64,000 nt of DNA from Tetrastigma voinierianum (Eukaryota; Streptophyta; Magnoliopsida; Vitales; Vitaceae). The stretch lies in NCBI GenBank assembly GCA_016808115.1, contig JAEQBH010000899.1, positions 245,113 through 309,112 on the forward strand, written 5' to 3'. Each line of letters starts with the position of its first letter. Position 1 is the stretch's first letter. Shown one piece after another: positions 11,580 to 23,773 of the stretch. The position numbers and the translations under genes were made by a program. The notes beneath the pieces are model-generated. The model had not been told where the DNA came from and did not search any database. It saw only the letters and a list, made by a program, of their open reading frames with translations.

Positions 11580-12230
11580 AAACCATCATCCACCCTTAAT
11601 TTATTCAAATCCTCAAATTTCAAAAATTCAAGTTCTAAATTTCCATTTCTCAATTTTTAAAATTCAAGTGTCCAAATTTCAAAATTCAAATTCTCAAATT
11701 CTCATTTTCTAAAATTCAATTTTTCATTTTTTAAATTCAAGTACTTAAAATCCCAACTTTCAAATTTTTAAGTTTCCAATTTCAAAATTACAAATTTATA
11801 ATTCTAAAATTCAATTTTTCAATTTCAAAATTTAACTTCCCTACTAATTTTTCAAGTTTCCATTTTCAAAATTACTTATTCCAAATTTCAAAATTCAAGT
11901 GTCATAATTTCAAAATTCAAAGTATCATAATCCCCAATTTCAAATTTCAAGTACCATAATTTCAAAATTCAAAGTGCCCTAATTCCAAATTTCAAATTTC
12001 AAGTACCATAATTTCAAAATTCAACTCTCAAAGTTTCTAATTTTAAATTTCTAATTTCCAAATTGAAAATTTCCAAATCTTAAATTTATAAAATTCAAGT
12101 TCTTAATTTCAAAATCCAATTTCCAAAATCCCACCAAAATTCTTAAACTCAAATTCATTTCAAAATTAGCAATTTTCAAAACTTCAAAATTTTGCACTTC
12201 AATTTTAAATCAATTTTCAAAAATTTCAAT
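11580..12230. repeat. AT-rich low-complexity region of TTCAAAATTCAAG micro-repeats
   Basis: Short units such as AATTTCAAAATTCAAGT and CAAGTACCATAATTTC recur irregularly over 650 bp. The same region exists in block B (24700-25200) with different unit numbers. It is non-coding. Confidence 0.75.
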
Positions 12231-12780
12231 CACATGATCAATTCTACAATTCCTATAAAATAGATATTGTGGAGTTAATTTGTGAAACATATAAATGGGT
12301 TTGAGTGGAGCCCAACATTCCATGTATCATTTTAATAAATAATTTGATATTTGATCTAAAACCTAATTTCTAATTTATTTTGAATATTTTGTATTTTATC
12401 ATTGCACTAACATTGTTTCTAATTGATAGCGATTCAGATATGTTATCCAGGTACATATTTTTCTCATCTAACGTTGCTTATTTATTTATTTGTCTATTTA
12501 TTTATATATGTTTGGTGTGTTGTTAAATTATCATTGCTTGTCCTTGGTATATATTTATAGAATAGCCAAAAGTCGCATTTTACTTAATTTGTTTAGTAGA
12601 GACCCAACTTTAGGGGCTTAGAGGAGTGTTATGGCTTGCTACCATACATTCCCGAAGAGTAACCTGACTCTCAGACTTAAACTTGGTTTTACCTAGACCT
12701 GCTTTTTTCCATAAGAAGTCGATATTTAAGGTTTTTCTTTCTTATTTTGTTTTCCCTTTTAATATAAAACAAAAAATATA

Positions 12781-12795
12781 TGGAAACTTCAAACC
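12781..12795 (+). other. Candidate primer binding site in block A
   Basis: TGGAAACTTCAAACC follows an A/T-rich LTR-like terminus. The block B counterpart at 25745 reads TACA followed by TGGCGACTTCAAACC. That resembles the tRNA-Arg-type primer site (TGGCGACTCC...) used by Ogre-like elements. The match is partial, so the call is tentative. Confidence 0.35.
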
Positions 12796-13174
12796 ATTTA
12801 TAAAATGGTTTTTTAAAAATATAAATGAGTCTCGTCTTTTAATGGAAAACGTATAATAGCAAAAAAACACAGAGGCCTACAAAGGTCCTACCTATACTCT
12901 TCTTAACTTCAAATAAAAAATTGAAAGTTGTAATCTGATTTGAATAGATTACTATTAGTACAAATGAGACGGCAAGGCAAATGTTAGAGAATATCGATCT
13001 TTCAACTCTGCTAGTTATTATTAAAATCCACAGGGTATTCTATTAATGCTTTTAAGAATATACTGGGCATATTAAACTACTGTGACAAGCAAACTAGAAT
13101 CAATTTAGCTAATATATTTTGAATTAAGTAAATGTGAAGTTCATTATTCTAGTTTGATTAAACTAAATTTAGTA

Positions 13175-13596
13175 TGGAGGCGATACGACTCATCGTTCCA
13201 CATGTAAGAGTGCGAGTAGTACTTAAGCTTGATGAGTTCTTCCACCTAATAGACTAGTCTTTTGGGTTGGGTTCTTCCATTAAACTTGGGTATCTATCAT
13301 TGGTGCTTTCATTGAGAGCAAATACATAATGGGAGAGGAGTACATGAAAAAGGGCTACCTTGAAGAGAGCTATCCGGTGCCTCAAATGTGAGTTAGGAGT
13401 TAATGTTAATCAGAGTGTGAGCCACCCAGAATGAATATCGTCCATGGACATCCGGTTTCTCAAGGGGTATGAAATGATACGATCTTACATTGGTTCCATA
13501 TAAAAATATGGAGTAGTACTTAAGTTTGATAAGTTCTCCTACCTAATAGATTAGTCTTTTGGATTAAGCTCTTTCATTAAACTTGGGTACTTATCA
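13175..13596 (+). mobile_element. TRIM retrotransposon, 422 bp, in block A
   Basis: Direct repeats of 125 bp (13175-13299) and 127 bp (13470-13596) start with TG and end with ATCA. They share GATACGA, the CAT-GGTTCCA-ATAA stretch, GTACTTAAG, CACCTAATAGA-TAGTCTTTTGG and TTAAACTTGGGTA. A primer-site-like TGGTGCTTTCATTGAGAGC follows the left repeat at 13301, and CTCAAGGGGTA precedes the right one. The 170-bp interior has no coding capacity. This is the form of a terminal-repeat retrotransposon in miniature. GTA flanks both ends, which may be a residual target duplication. Confidence 0.7.
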
Positions 13597-14517
13597 GTAT
13601 AAGACCTAAAATAAAGCATAAAGCATAGAGCAATTTTGATACACAAGAAAATTAACTTAATTGAGACCTCAATCAGTTTGGGTACATAAAGATAAGATAA
13701 TGACTAACTAACAAATCAATTCGTCTAAACAACTTCATGGAGAGCAAAATAATATTTAGCCTCTATTGAAGGTCTAAGAATGAGGTTAGGAAACTAATTA
13801 CAAGATTTATGGTACAATTCCCTACCACTATAATTTTATATTTGGATGCTCATGTTAGAATTTACTTAGGATAATTTATTTGCATTAACCTCTAGTGGTC
13901 CCCAAAATTATCTACTTGATCATGACCAAATTATTAATAATTAAAACACTTTTTGTAACTTTATCGTTGGGATAGGGTATCACAATGATCCGTACTTTCA
14001 TTAAATAACATTCATGTTTGCGTTATAATTAAAATTAGGATTGTTAAGGCCATTGCGGTTTATCCGATTGTTAATTTTAAGTTTTTATGGGATTAGTCGA
14101 AGCGTGTTGGCTCGGATACCCACGCTATAATAAAATAAATTAAAATTAGGATTCTTATATATATACCCCGTATTTCCTTCTGAGGTAGTATTTTATTATT
14201 TGTATTAAGTTTTCTTTTTTTTTTTTTTTTGGAAAATATTAACCTTTTTTAATTACTCATCCGGAATATTGATTGATTATATAATTATGAGATCCACATT
14301 TCATTATAAAAGTGAAATCACATTTGTACTAATAACTTCATATTTTTAATTTTTTAAAATTATTTTATTTTTAATTTTATCTTATTTATAACTAAGTAAG
14401 TTTATTAATTTAAGATCATTAACGTATTAATAAATTAAAAATCAATTTATTATTATTTTTAAACATATCATCGAATGAGATAAAATGTTTGATTGATCAA
14501 ACAGCTTTAAACCCCCA

Positions 14518-14784
14518 CCCCCACCACCACCATCCCATGAGAAGGATCCTTTCAATCCTTCTCCTACACTCAAGGACCAAATCCATGACTTAACCACAAG
14601 GTTTGATGCCTACTGGGATGAGACCCAGGAACATTAGGTATCAATTAGCCAAGACATGGGCATGCTAAAGGCTGAGATGAACACCGTCCTACGCAACCAG
14701 GCAGTCATCTTGAGTAGCCAAGAGTCCATCCAACAACAGCTCGCCCAACTTCTCGCGTTTCACACGTCGTCGCCACCACCGTAG
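14518..14784 (+). pseudogene. C-terminus of an Athila-like ORF
   Basis: In one frame with a single stop the sequence reads FDAYWDETQEH, then SISQDMGMLKAEMNTVLRNQ, then SIQQQLAQLLAFH, ending in SSPPP and a stop at 14784. This is a glutamine-rich coiled coil. Athila-lineage elements often end their last ORF this way, just ahead of a long non-coding 3' region and the LTR, both of which follow here. The lineage call is inference from layout and wording. Confidence 0.5.
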
Positions 14785-16103
14785 TGATCTGTGTGATTCG
14801 CTAGGGGAGTTTCCTACACCCTCATTTTCTGTTGCATGACACTGAGGACACTGTCCGTTTTTGTTTAGGGGGTGTGGGTGATCGGTTTGTGGGTGATCAG
14901 TTTGGTTGTGTGTTTTAGTTTTTATGTCTTTAGGTTGTGTGTGTGTGTGTGTGTTTTTTATACAATTTGTATGTGTTTGCATGTTTTAGGTTTGTTTTAG
15001 GTATTTTGTGTGAGTTGATGCCATGATTACTAAAGGGAGGTCATTTTGATTGCAAATTTTTTTCAAAAAGACTAAGTAGAAAACAGAAAGGGACCCTTAG
15101 GTTGTTCAATGATTTGGAATGGTATGCTCGAAAGGTTGGGGTGACTTAGTTTAGTCACCCCCCTTGTGTTTCAAGAAACCATTTCCCAAGTAGTCTATCG
15201 TACACACACATGTGATCTCTAGGGTATACCTAGATCCTAAACCCTATTTACTAGAGTTCTATGAGCCTCGGGGGTTTCTAAATACCTAAGTGATGAGACA
15301 TCTTTGAAAAAGAGGACTGACATCAAGCCCTAAATAAAAAAAATGAGAAAAATGCAAAAACAAAAGAAAAACGAAAAAAAAAAAGCAAAAAGACGTGGAG
15401 AATGTATGTTGATTGTCCAATCGAAACTCGCATAGTCTGCTGGGCCTTTCAAAGCCTAATGCCCCGAGCCAATCGGGCCGGGAGCCATTGGATTAACGCC
15501 GCTACACGGACAAAGGATGGATCCTTCCCATGGTCTAGAGCCTTTACGTTTGGGTGAGTGTTCGAAGTGAAATTCGAGGGGAACTAAATGCTTGGTGCCC
15601 TTAACCAACTGGTGGGGAGTCACCAATGAATCCCCACTATAGGGACACTTAGCTAAAACTTATAGGCACTAGGTTTCTTTCATGCTTAGGTAGTTTAATG
15701 TGAATAAAAAGGGTGCGTTCTTATCCTTTCGTAGTTAGACTCTTCCAAATAAGTGAGTTGAATTTAAGTTTGGAGGGTACTAGAACCTGGTTATATGTTG
15801 GAGATCATGAATCAACTGCACATAGATTTCTGGGGAAAGGTAATTGAGAACTCGGGGGGGTGGGTCAGTCGAAGCCGTCACCACCCCTTGCTTAGCTAAG
15901 TTCCTTAGAAAGGTGAACAACCTTACATCTTCCGATTTTAGAGGAAAAGGCTATAATTACAAGTTCGTCTCATTTCCTGACCCTCCCTTTTGGCATCATG
16001 CGTAGATTACACTCATGTCGTAAGCATTTTATGTGTCATTTTTCACGTGTTTTGTCAGGAGTCCTGCTTTCGCTGGGTGACAAGCAAGAAGCTGCCTGGG
16101 GTG
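14785..16103 (+). mobile_element. 3' non-coding region of the Athila-like element
   Basis: The region contains the ACTGAGGACACTGTCCG...TTTAGGGGGTGTGG motif that typically follows the last ORF of Athila-like elements. A (GT)n run lies at 14937-14954. It ends with GCTGCCTGGGGTG just before the LTR start TGATGAG. No coding frames are present. Confidence 0.6.
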
Positions 16104-17238
16104 TGATGAGTGCCCAAAACACTCATGATATACCCACGTTTTATCATGTTTTTGTTTAATTTCATATAGTAATAAGTGTGGTTATCGCTCTATATCTGAT
16201 ACTTGGCTTCTCGCACTCTGGGCGAAAAAGGCGACATTCGAGGTCAGATGGAGACTCAAGAAGGAGAATGGAGAACCCAGCTCCAACGTCGCGATGTTCC
16301 AACGTCGCGATGTTCCTCACGTCATGATGTTGAGGTCAGACGACGTGCTTGTCTTTATCAGCCCAATGTCGCGACGTCGCCGAGACTTAATCAGCGAGAT
16401 TTTGAGATATGTGCTGCTTACAGTAAGTTTAGAAGTGAGGAAGAGAAGGGACGAGATCTAAGGATCTACTGAGGCATGAATCGAGACGCGGAAAGCACTT
16501 CAGATTTTGCATTTCTTTTCTCTAACAATTTAATTATTCAAGACTTTATTGGTTGTAATGAACATCAATATGTTCTAGCCATTTCTGGTGGTTTTGCCTG
16601 CACTTTGCTACATTTATATGGATTAATTATTAATGTCAGCTTTATTCAAGATATTAATGGATCGTGGAGATCACTTACTCTATTTTATGTGATTTGATTT
16701 TGAGGAGGTGGTGGTGTTTAATAAATATTGGCATGCTCTTGCTGTATGAGATCGAGATATAAAGATTCTCAAGGATCCGAGTAGAGCAACACTTGGTAAA
16801 TTGGAGAGTAGAGATCTCTCGATTCCAAGTGTGGCGATTAGGGTTTAATCATTTAAGCATTTCGGAGTGTAGGGTTGAAGCAAAGATGTAATACACCCTA
16901 TTGGTGAGATAGACGAATATACCTCGAGAGAGGATATCTCGTAGGCACGATCAACCTGCCAACGTGAATCCGTTAATGTAGTGAATGAACAATTTATCTA
17001 GGTTATAATCCATTGAGTGTGGTAGGGGGAGGCAAAACCCTAGTCTCCATGAATTGGGTTAGCAAATATTTTAGGGTTAGTTTTTCTTTACACTAGTCAT
17101 AATTCAATTGAATTCTAGGTCCAGATAATATTCTAAGTCAATTCCAATATTCGACACACTTCTCTTTGTGGGATCGACACTTAACGAGCCACTATACTAC
17201 GTAACCTTGACGAGTATACTTGCACGTATGGGCCTACA
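16104..17238 (+). repeat. Athila-like LTR (about 1.1 kb)
   Basis: It starts TGATGAGTGCCCAAAACACTC and ends in ...CCTTGACGAGTATACTTG, then CACGTATGGGCCTACA, wording typical of Athila-type LTR ends. It directly follows the element's 3' untranslated region, so it is the 3' LTR. Frames inside it come from short CGTCGCGATGTT repeats (about 16285-16390) and are not genes. The right boundary is inferred from the terminal CA and could be off by some bases. Confidence 0.6.
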
Positions 17239-17279
17239 TTTTACACTAATTTACACACCTATCCCAAGCCCGTCAGAAG

Positions 17280-18210
17280 TATATAAAGGATTCCTGCTGT
17301 TGAATTGCATTCAATAGTAAAGCCATGGTCATTTAGAGGGTGGGCCATGAATCTAATTGGAAAGATTCATCCACCGTCATCAAAGGGGCACAACTTCATC
17401 CTAGTTGTTACAAACTATTTCACTAAGTAGGTGGAGGGAATACCATTGAAGAATAACAAAAGGATGTGATTCAATTCATCAAGGAGCATATTATTCATAG
17501 GTTTATAATTCCCCAATCTATCACTACTGATCAAGGAACAATGTTCACTGGGTTGAAATATGAATTATTTTGTCGATTATGGAATAGCTACAACTCATCA
17601 TATCAATCCCTTTATGCTCAAGTCAATGGACAAGGTGGCTATCCAACAAAGTGTCGGGAGAATCCTAGAGAAAATGCTAGAGGAGAATCCCATAGATTGG
17701 CATAGGATTTTATCATAGACATTGTGGGCCTACAGGACTTCCAAAAGAAGCTCTACAGGGGTAAGTCTTTTTTCTCTCACCTATGGACAAGATGTAGTAC
17801 TCCCAATGGAAGTAGCGGTGTTTCTTCTAAGAGTTTATGCAAAAATGGCCTTTCCCCTCAAGAGTATAGTGAGGCCATGATGATGGAACTCGAATCAATA
17901 GATAACAAAAGAACACAAACCTTCAACTACTTGTTGATTCAGAAAAATAAAGTGGCTCAAACTTACAACAAGAGAATTAATAGGAAAAGCTAAGTAGAGC
18001 TTGCTTGGGGAGATTATTTTTTTGCCGCCTGGTCTAAAGACAAAGAATTAAGCAAATGATCTCCCAACTAGGAGGGACCTTTCAAGGTTCATCAAGTACT
18101 ACCTGGAAACGTATACTAGTTAGCAAACCTACAAGGAGAGCCACATAAGAGGTTCACCAATAGGAAATACTTGAAGAAGTACTTCCCTTCCATGTGGGAA
18201 ATTGTAAAAA
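17280..18210 (+). pseudogene. Gypsy integrase fragment (plus strand)
   Basis: The frames read FRGWA-type core start, then GKIHPPSSKGHNFILVV, IPQSITTDQGTMFTG, NGQ followed by degenerate VNK-type text, ILEKMLEENP, the YGQDVV-PMEV counterpart, and LESIDNKRTQTFNYLL. They close with GPFKVHQVLPGNVY and RFTNRKYLKKYFPSMWE. The D of TDQGTMF is one of the catalytic DDE residues. About five frame changes are needed. The end-of-pol motif KKY(Y/F)PS-W places it among plant gypsy elements, of a lineage different from the minus-strand copy at 490-6456. Confidence 0.85.
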
Positions 18211-19289
18211 ATTCCCAAAAGAATTAGGATGATTCCACAGCCTTTAAAAGTGTAATGTTTGGAGAATGTTCTATGTTTTGGAATAAAGTAGGCTTTTTAG
18301 CCACTATGCTCTCAAGTATTCAAGTTCTCTAAAGATAATACCTTGTTATATTCTCCTATCTGAGAAAAGTAGGTTTCAGAGCTTTCACTGCTTTTCTTTC
18401 AAGCATTCAAAGTTTCTAGTATTTTGTTTTATTTAATGTTTTGGAGAAAAGTATATCTAGTAGGCTTTTTAGCCACTATTTCTCAAATATATAAATTTGT
18501 CCAACAACATACCTATGTTCAATATATTAGTAGCCTTTATAAATCCACTCAAGTTTTCTCCTGATCTTCCACGTCAGACTGCACTGATATACGTAGTATA
18601 TATTTTCAAAGAAAATGGGTCCAAAGACCATTTTTAATCAAAAATAGAGTTACAACATCTTTCCACAAACATCAACACACATCAAAAGATAGGTCTAATT
18701 CCACTTTGATCCATTAATGCAATGTCATGGTTGTAATGTACATGTCCTAGTGTCAGTGGTTTTTTTCGTAATTCATTCCATACACATCAACACACATCAA
18801 AAGGTAGGCCTAGCACGTCTCGATCTCACTAATGCAAATGTCAAGGACTGTAGTGCGCCTTGCGTAAATGTAAAGGCTCACGAGTCTCCAATAACAAGTC
18901 ATACATCTCGAAGATTCCACCCTCCTCCTTCAACCAAGCAAAAATGGTAGGCCATTGACCAACTAGCAAGGGCTGGAAGGGGATTCGACTAGTCTCATAG
19001 CAATCATTTGTCATCATAACTATGAAGTAAAAAAGCACATGATTGGATTACCTCGATGAATATGGGACTGGGGTAAGCTTCCTTGAACTAGCATAAAGAA
19101 GTTCGTGAAGGAATCAAACTCAAGAAAGTTACAAATTAAGACGTGCTTAAATCTTAGGCTACAAAGCCAAGAAATGTTCAACATAGCAAAAGTCTATCTA
19201 GCAAAGAGCTACCTTTAAGCCGCTTTCCTACTGCAAACAAAAACAGTGTCTTTGCCATGCATGACCTACAATCACAAAGAAAAGCTCAT
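18211..19289 (+). mobile_element. Post-pol non-coding region with an internal duplication
   Basis: It follows the integrase stop. GTAGGCTTTTTAGCCACTAT occurs twice (about 18288 and 18460). A second repeat pair, CATCAACACACATCAAAAG-TAGG-CTA with the following CTAATGCAA(T)GTCA, occurs at about 18669 and 18785. No coding frame is convincing. It is probably the 3' untranslated part of the same gypsy element. Confidence 0.55.
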
Positions 19290-20640
19290 GTTTAGGTGAA
19301 AGGTCACTCAACTCGAGATTGTTGAAAATCATTCAATATGCACTCAAGAAAATTTTAGAAATAGCGAAACGACTTAAGAAGATTTTTATTTTTTTGAAAG
19401 TCCATTCATGTTTATCTACACTTAAGAAAATTTAGAAACAAGCCTTAACAGCCTTCAAAGAATTGTTTCAATTTGTATTCAATTGTAATGTTTTGAGTTT
19501 CAGACCTCATAAAATTTTCGAAAATAGCCAAAAGGCTTTAAAGATTTTTTTTTTTTTTTTTTAAAGGTGTATTCATTACTCTTTTCAGTTCCCGTGACTC
19601 TAAGAAAATTTTCAAAACAAGCTAAACATCTTCAAAGAATTTTTTTCGAAAGTGTATTTAGGAATATTTTTGAGTTCTACACCTTAGAAAATACTCGAAA
19701 AAGTCAAACAGCTTCAAAGAATTTTTTCAAAGGTTTATTAATAACTCTTTTTAGAGTTTGCACCTAAGAAAATTTTCGAATCAAGTCGAACAACTTTAAG
19801 AATTTTTTTCGAAGGTATATTCATGAATTATTTTCACCCTACACTTTAAAAGGTTTAGCCAGTCAAACTGTTTCAAAGAATTTTTTCATGCAAGACTTTA
19901 GACTTTTCTTAGAGTTTGCACCTAAGAAAATTTTTGTAATAAGCCGAATGCTTCAAAGAATTTTTTTTAAGGGTGTACTCATGTTTATTTTCAAATTATA
20001 TACCCCAAAAAAGGTTCGAAAAGTCAAACTACTTCATAGAATTTTTCGAAGGTATATTTAAACCATTTTGAGTCCTGGGTAATCTAAGAAAATTGTCAGA
20101 ATAAACCAAAAGCTTCAATGAATTTTTCAAGGGGTGTAATCGGATTATTTTCTTAAATTATAAAATTTCGAAAATGTTCAAACAGCCAAAAGACTTCAAA
20201 TAATTTTTTCGAATGTGTATTCTCGACTTTTTCAAAGTTCCATGTTAAGAAAATTTTATGCATTACAAAAAAAGCTTCAATGAATTTTTCTAAGGGTGTA
20301 CTCCATTATTATTTTCAATATATAATTCGAAAATGTTCGAAGAAATAAACATTTAGAAAATTTTTTCGAATATGTATTTTTAGACTATTTAAAAGCTCAA
20401 ATTTAAGAAAATTTTCATAATAAAACAAAAAGCGTCAATGAATTTTTTCGAGGGATGTACTCATAATTATTTTCAAAATATACACTCTAGAAGATGTTCT
20501 AAACAAGTCGAAAGCTTTAAAGAATTTTTCAATAATGCATTCAAGATGATTCTTCAAAAAAATCTGCACTCAAGAAAAGTTTCAAACAAATATCAAGGAA
20601 ATGTTTCAATTTTTGGGCATCAAAGAAGCTAAGAAACCTT
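19290..20640. repeat. Tandem repeat array, about 80-bp unit, about 16 copies
   Basis: The core (A)GCTTCAAAGAATTTTTTCGAAGG recurs at about 19369, 19452, 19535, 19631, 19712, 19792, 19871, 19951, 20032, 20112, 20193, 20274, 20351, 20433 and 20514, a remarkably regular 80-bp step. Each unit also holds CTAAGAAAATTTTC or a GAAAATGTTCGAA variant, and the two forms partly alternate, hinting at a 160-bp higher-order unit. It lies between a gypsy integrase and an LTR, where Tat/Ogre-type elements often carry tandem repeats. Confidence 0.9.
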
Positions 20641-21632
20641 GGAAATCATCCAAAACAAGTTTCTTCAAGAAGAAATTTGAAATCAGAAACTCATTATCAA
20701 GGAAAGTAGGAACGATTTGATCTTACTAGAGACAACTCCTTCTCCGTGAATGGCGAACAAACGAATTGCAACAAAGATCAAAGGAAAATCAAATCCTTGA
20801 GCAGTGTCAACGATCTGAAAGACGTGAACGTCGTCGTCGGTAGCAGCAGTGCCGACAGGAGGGGCGACATCAAAATCAACAAAGGATCGTGCAACAGAGC
20901 TGATTGACGAACAACAAGCAGCATTTTCATCACCGGTAGTGCGGCGACAGCAGTGTTGTCCTTGCCAGCAGTAGTTGTAGCGGCAGCGATAGTAGTGCTA
21001 GCAATGGCGATAGTAGTGCTAGCAATGGTGACAGCTTGGAGGTTGGAAGAAGAAGATAAAAAAATGTAATGTAAAAAAGTCCCTTTTTTCCAAACAAGTG
21101 AGGGGTGTTTTAGAAAGATAAAATAAATTATTCTTGTGAAGGAAATAAGGAAAGTCTAAGTTGCTTGGAGGAGAAGTCGGATGATTTTTCTTTGGAAGAA
21201 CAATATCTTGTGGTGTAGGAAGAACAAAAATTATAGGTTTAAACTTGATGATGATGGAAACTTTTTCTTGGGAAATTAATAATTGCTTCTTTATTTAATC
21301 CGACTTGACTCATTCTTGTCGTTATAACTCCACATCATGAACTGAAATTTGGATTTTGGGTCTCATGATGGGAAACAAGTCCAGAGGAATATTTTTGGGG
21401 CTTTAACACATACAATATGACCCACAAGGGACAATTGTTTGCACCCAAATTGGAAATTTGGTCGATATAAGAATGCCAGCCTAAGCCCAAGCCCACGAAT
21501 AAAATCCAAAAGAACGTGGGAGGGAATCCATTCAGATGTGCTCCCATAAAAGAAGTCCAGGGATATTTATGAATTTTTTTTAAAATTTTGGAAGTCAAAC
21601 AAAGCATTATCAAATGTGGTAGAGAAGTGGAC
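20641..21632. other. Non-coding region between the tandem array and the LTR
   Basis: I see no gene here. A GC-richer patch (20810-21050) of TAGCAGCAGTGC/GTAGTGCTAGCAATGG trinucleotide-like repeats is present. The region ends with the purine-rich GGTAGAGAAGTGGA, a possible polypurine tract, immediately before the LTR start. Confidence 0.5.
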
Positions 21633-22343
21633 TGTTATGTGCCGGGCGCTGAACATTCTAGAGAACAGTTCCACACGGAGACGTAAGAATTCCTTGACTG
21701 GGACAAGACTCACAACTGAGACGCTGGAGTAGTTTATGAACAAAGCTCCTTAATTCAAGACACGGACAATTACTTTAGAAGTGGAGAGAGAAAATACAGA
21801 TCAAGCAAATGCCTTCTATGTCTATAAAAGGAGCAGAGAATGATGAAGCAAGGGAAGTAATCAACCAATCAATCGATCGATCGATCGATTTAATGTCAAT
21901 CAGCAAATCCTAGTTTTCAACAAGTTTTTAGCAATTTCAGCATTTAAATTCCTAGTTGTAGCCAAGTTCTGGCAAATTTCCAATTGTGTTATTTCATTCA
22001 CTCATAGTTAAATCCAATATTTTCTCTAACAATTTCAGCATTATGGTTACAAGTTCTATTTAAGTTTATCAAGTTTTCAAGCACAATATTTCACAGTCAA
22101 ATCCATTGTTTACTTCAACAATTTCAAAGATTCTGTTACAAAGATTATCTCAAGCCTATCAACTTTCGCACTGGGTGTTATTTCATTCATTCATGTAAAT
22201 CTAACATTTTTCTTCAACACTAATTCTACTGCATTTCCATTTGTACATTTTCCACTTAGATTCTAGGAATACTTAAATTTCCTGAAGACGCCGCACGCTT
22301 TATTTTGTATGTTTCTGTGTGAGATTAAAAAATCATCACAACA
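21633..22343 (+). repeat. LTR of the plus-strand gypsy element
   Basis: It starts TGTTATGTGCCGGGCG and appears to end CATCACAACA. It contains a clear promoter, TATAAAAG, at 21823-21830 and the (GATC)n-like AATCGATCGATCGATCGAT at 21870. Preceded by a purine tract and the element's repeat array, it is best read as the 3' LTR. No partner LTR is in the window. Confidence 0.55.
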
Positions 22344-22355
22344 TAGCAGCAGTGA

Positions 22356-22356
<1 letters not shown>

Positions 22357-22428
<72 letters not shown>
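22357..22428. repeat. (TA)n microsatellite
   Basis: A pure AT dinucleotide run of about 36 repeats lies just right of the LTR. It creates a false Ile-Tyr frame. Confidence 0.95.
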
Positions 22429-22430
<2 letters not shown>

Positions 22431-22723
22431 AGAGAAGGAAAATTAAAAATAAATATATTTCTATGAAACGAATGATTAAATACTTGAATATAGGGTTATA
22501 TGATTTTTATGGTTATATTTTTAAATTATCTATTATTTTCTTAATCTTATTATTAGTAAAATAAGTAAAAGAAGCTTATTATTTAAAATAAAACTAAAAT
22601 TAATTAAAATCATATGATATAAATTTCTTATCAGATTGTAGAGATAACAAATAAATACTCTAAATAATTAATGATGATGATAATTTCATATAGGTTTTCA
22701 AAAATAACATATAGATACTCTAA

Positions 22724-23773
22724 GGATGTGTTCGAAACATGGGAGTGAGAATCAAGAATATCTTTTCATTCTTATTTCTAATGAAATGAAATCAATAATT
22801 TCCATCTTTACGAGTGCTACTAGTTTAGAATGATTTCTATTTCAGTATTTTCTAATATTAGGAATTGGAATGAAGAGGGAAATAAATTGACAATAATATT
22901 ATATCACAAGATTTTAAGAGTTTAAAAAAAAAATATAAGTTGAATTATTATTTTACTTGGTCAAACAATAAGCAACAAAGTTAGTTCTCATTTTTTTAAT
23001 AGTAATATCTTATTTTTATTTTGTAATTAGTTGTAAGGAATTAAAAAATAATTATTTTCTGTAATCTTGTTTGATATTATGACGTAAAAGTCATTTTGGC
23101 GAACAACTAAAAATAATAAATTTTAAAATATTTTTAAATTTAATAATTTAATTTTTTTATAAAAATTTAGAAAATAATCGTTATTCTCGTAATTATGCAA
23201 AATCAAGATTAAAATTGGTAAATATTTTTGGAAGCAAATTAATAGGATTGGAATTGGTTAATACTTTTAGAAGCAAATTAATAGGAAGGTAAAACTCTGG
23301 TGGGACCCAAAGAGGCTTGATGAAGAAATTAGAGGCAAATAATGATTTTAAGTTTCATATTTTAAGGAGAATACAAACCATCTTCTGAGTGTGTTTATAT
23401 TTTTCCAACTTTATTTTATTTTCGATTAAAAATACTTTATAAGAAAATCATTACTTTATTTTATTTTCGCAAAAAAATACTCTTATTTTATTTTGATTTG
23501 TTGGTTTAGCTGTAACATTGAACTATCGGATTAGATGGAACAAAAAAAATATGTATAAAATAATTTAAGTTTTATATTTTTTTAAAGAGAAGGTGGAATC
23601 AAAATACCACCTACATCTAAGGAATCAAAATCCTACTCATAAATAGAATTTGATTCTTCCCTTAATTAGTTTTCATTTCATTCCTCATTCTTTAATTTTA
23701 ATCCAAACATTGAATAACCAGCGGGTAATGTCATTCTCATTCCCCCGCTCCATTTCCATGTTCCAACACACCA
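22724..23773. mobile_element. PIF/Harbinger-like non-autonomous element, about 1.05 kb
   Basis: The left end GGATGTGTTCGAAACATGG is mirrored at the right end, which reads TGGTGTGTTGGAACATGG on the minus strand. TAA flanks both sides (22721-22723 and 23774-23776). A 3-bp TAA target duplication and GG(G)TGTGTT ends are hallmarks of PIF/Harbinger (Tourist-type) elements. The subterminal regions also mirror each other (GAGTGAGAATCA and GGGAATGAGAATGA). No transposase frame is seen. It sits exactly against the left edge of block B. Confidence 0.7.

Larger units (their letters stand above)
6457..14470 (+). repeat. Large repeated block, copy A (about 3.8 kb without its insertion)
   Basis: Sequence starting ATGATGATAATTGAG and ending ATTTTTAAACATAT is repeated in the same orientation as block B (23778-35370). 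Well-kept parts, such as 13620-13790 against 33230-34690, differ at only a few per cent of sites, while other parts are much more diverged. The first 2 kb carry a TATA box (10992-10999). They end in ATATA followed by a TGG-AACTTCAAACC stretch at 12781, resembling an LTR end followed by a primer binding site. The block is interrupted by a 4.18-kb insertion at 6722-10901. It contains no gene. It may be the LTR plus leader of an Ogre/Tat-like element. Confidence 0.7.

Noticed and set aside
6457..14470. Endogenous pararetrovirus as the origin of blocks A and B
   Set aside because: The TATA box and repetitive AT-rich leader raised the idea. No coat protein, movement or reverse transcriptase wording is present, and the TG...CA plus primer-site layout fits a retrotransposon better.
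16203..16472. 89-codon frame in the Athila-like LTR
   Set aside because: It runs through short CGTCGCGATGTT repeats inside an LTR, with no homology that I recognise.
19290..20640. CRISPR-like array
   Set aside because: Units are contiguous and diverged throughout, with no alternating constant repeat and unique spacer. The context is a plant retroelement.
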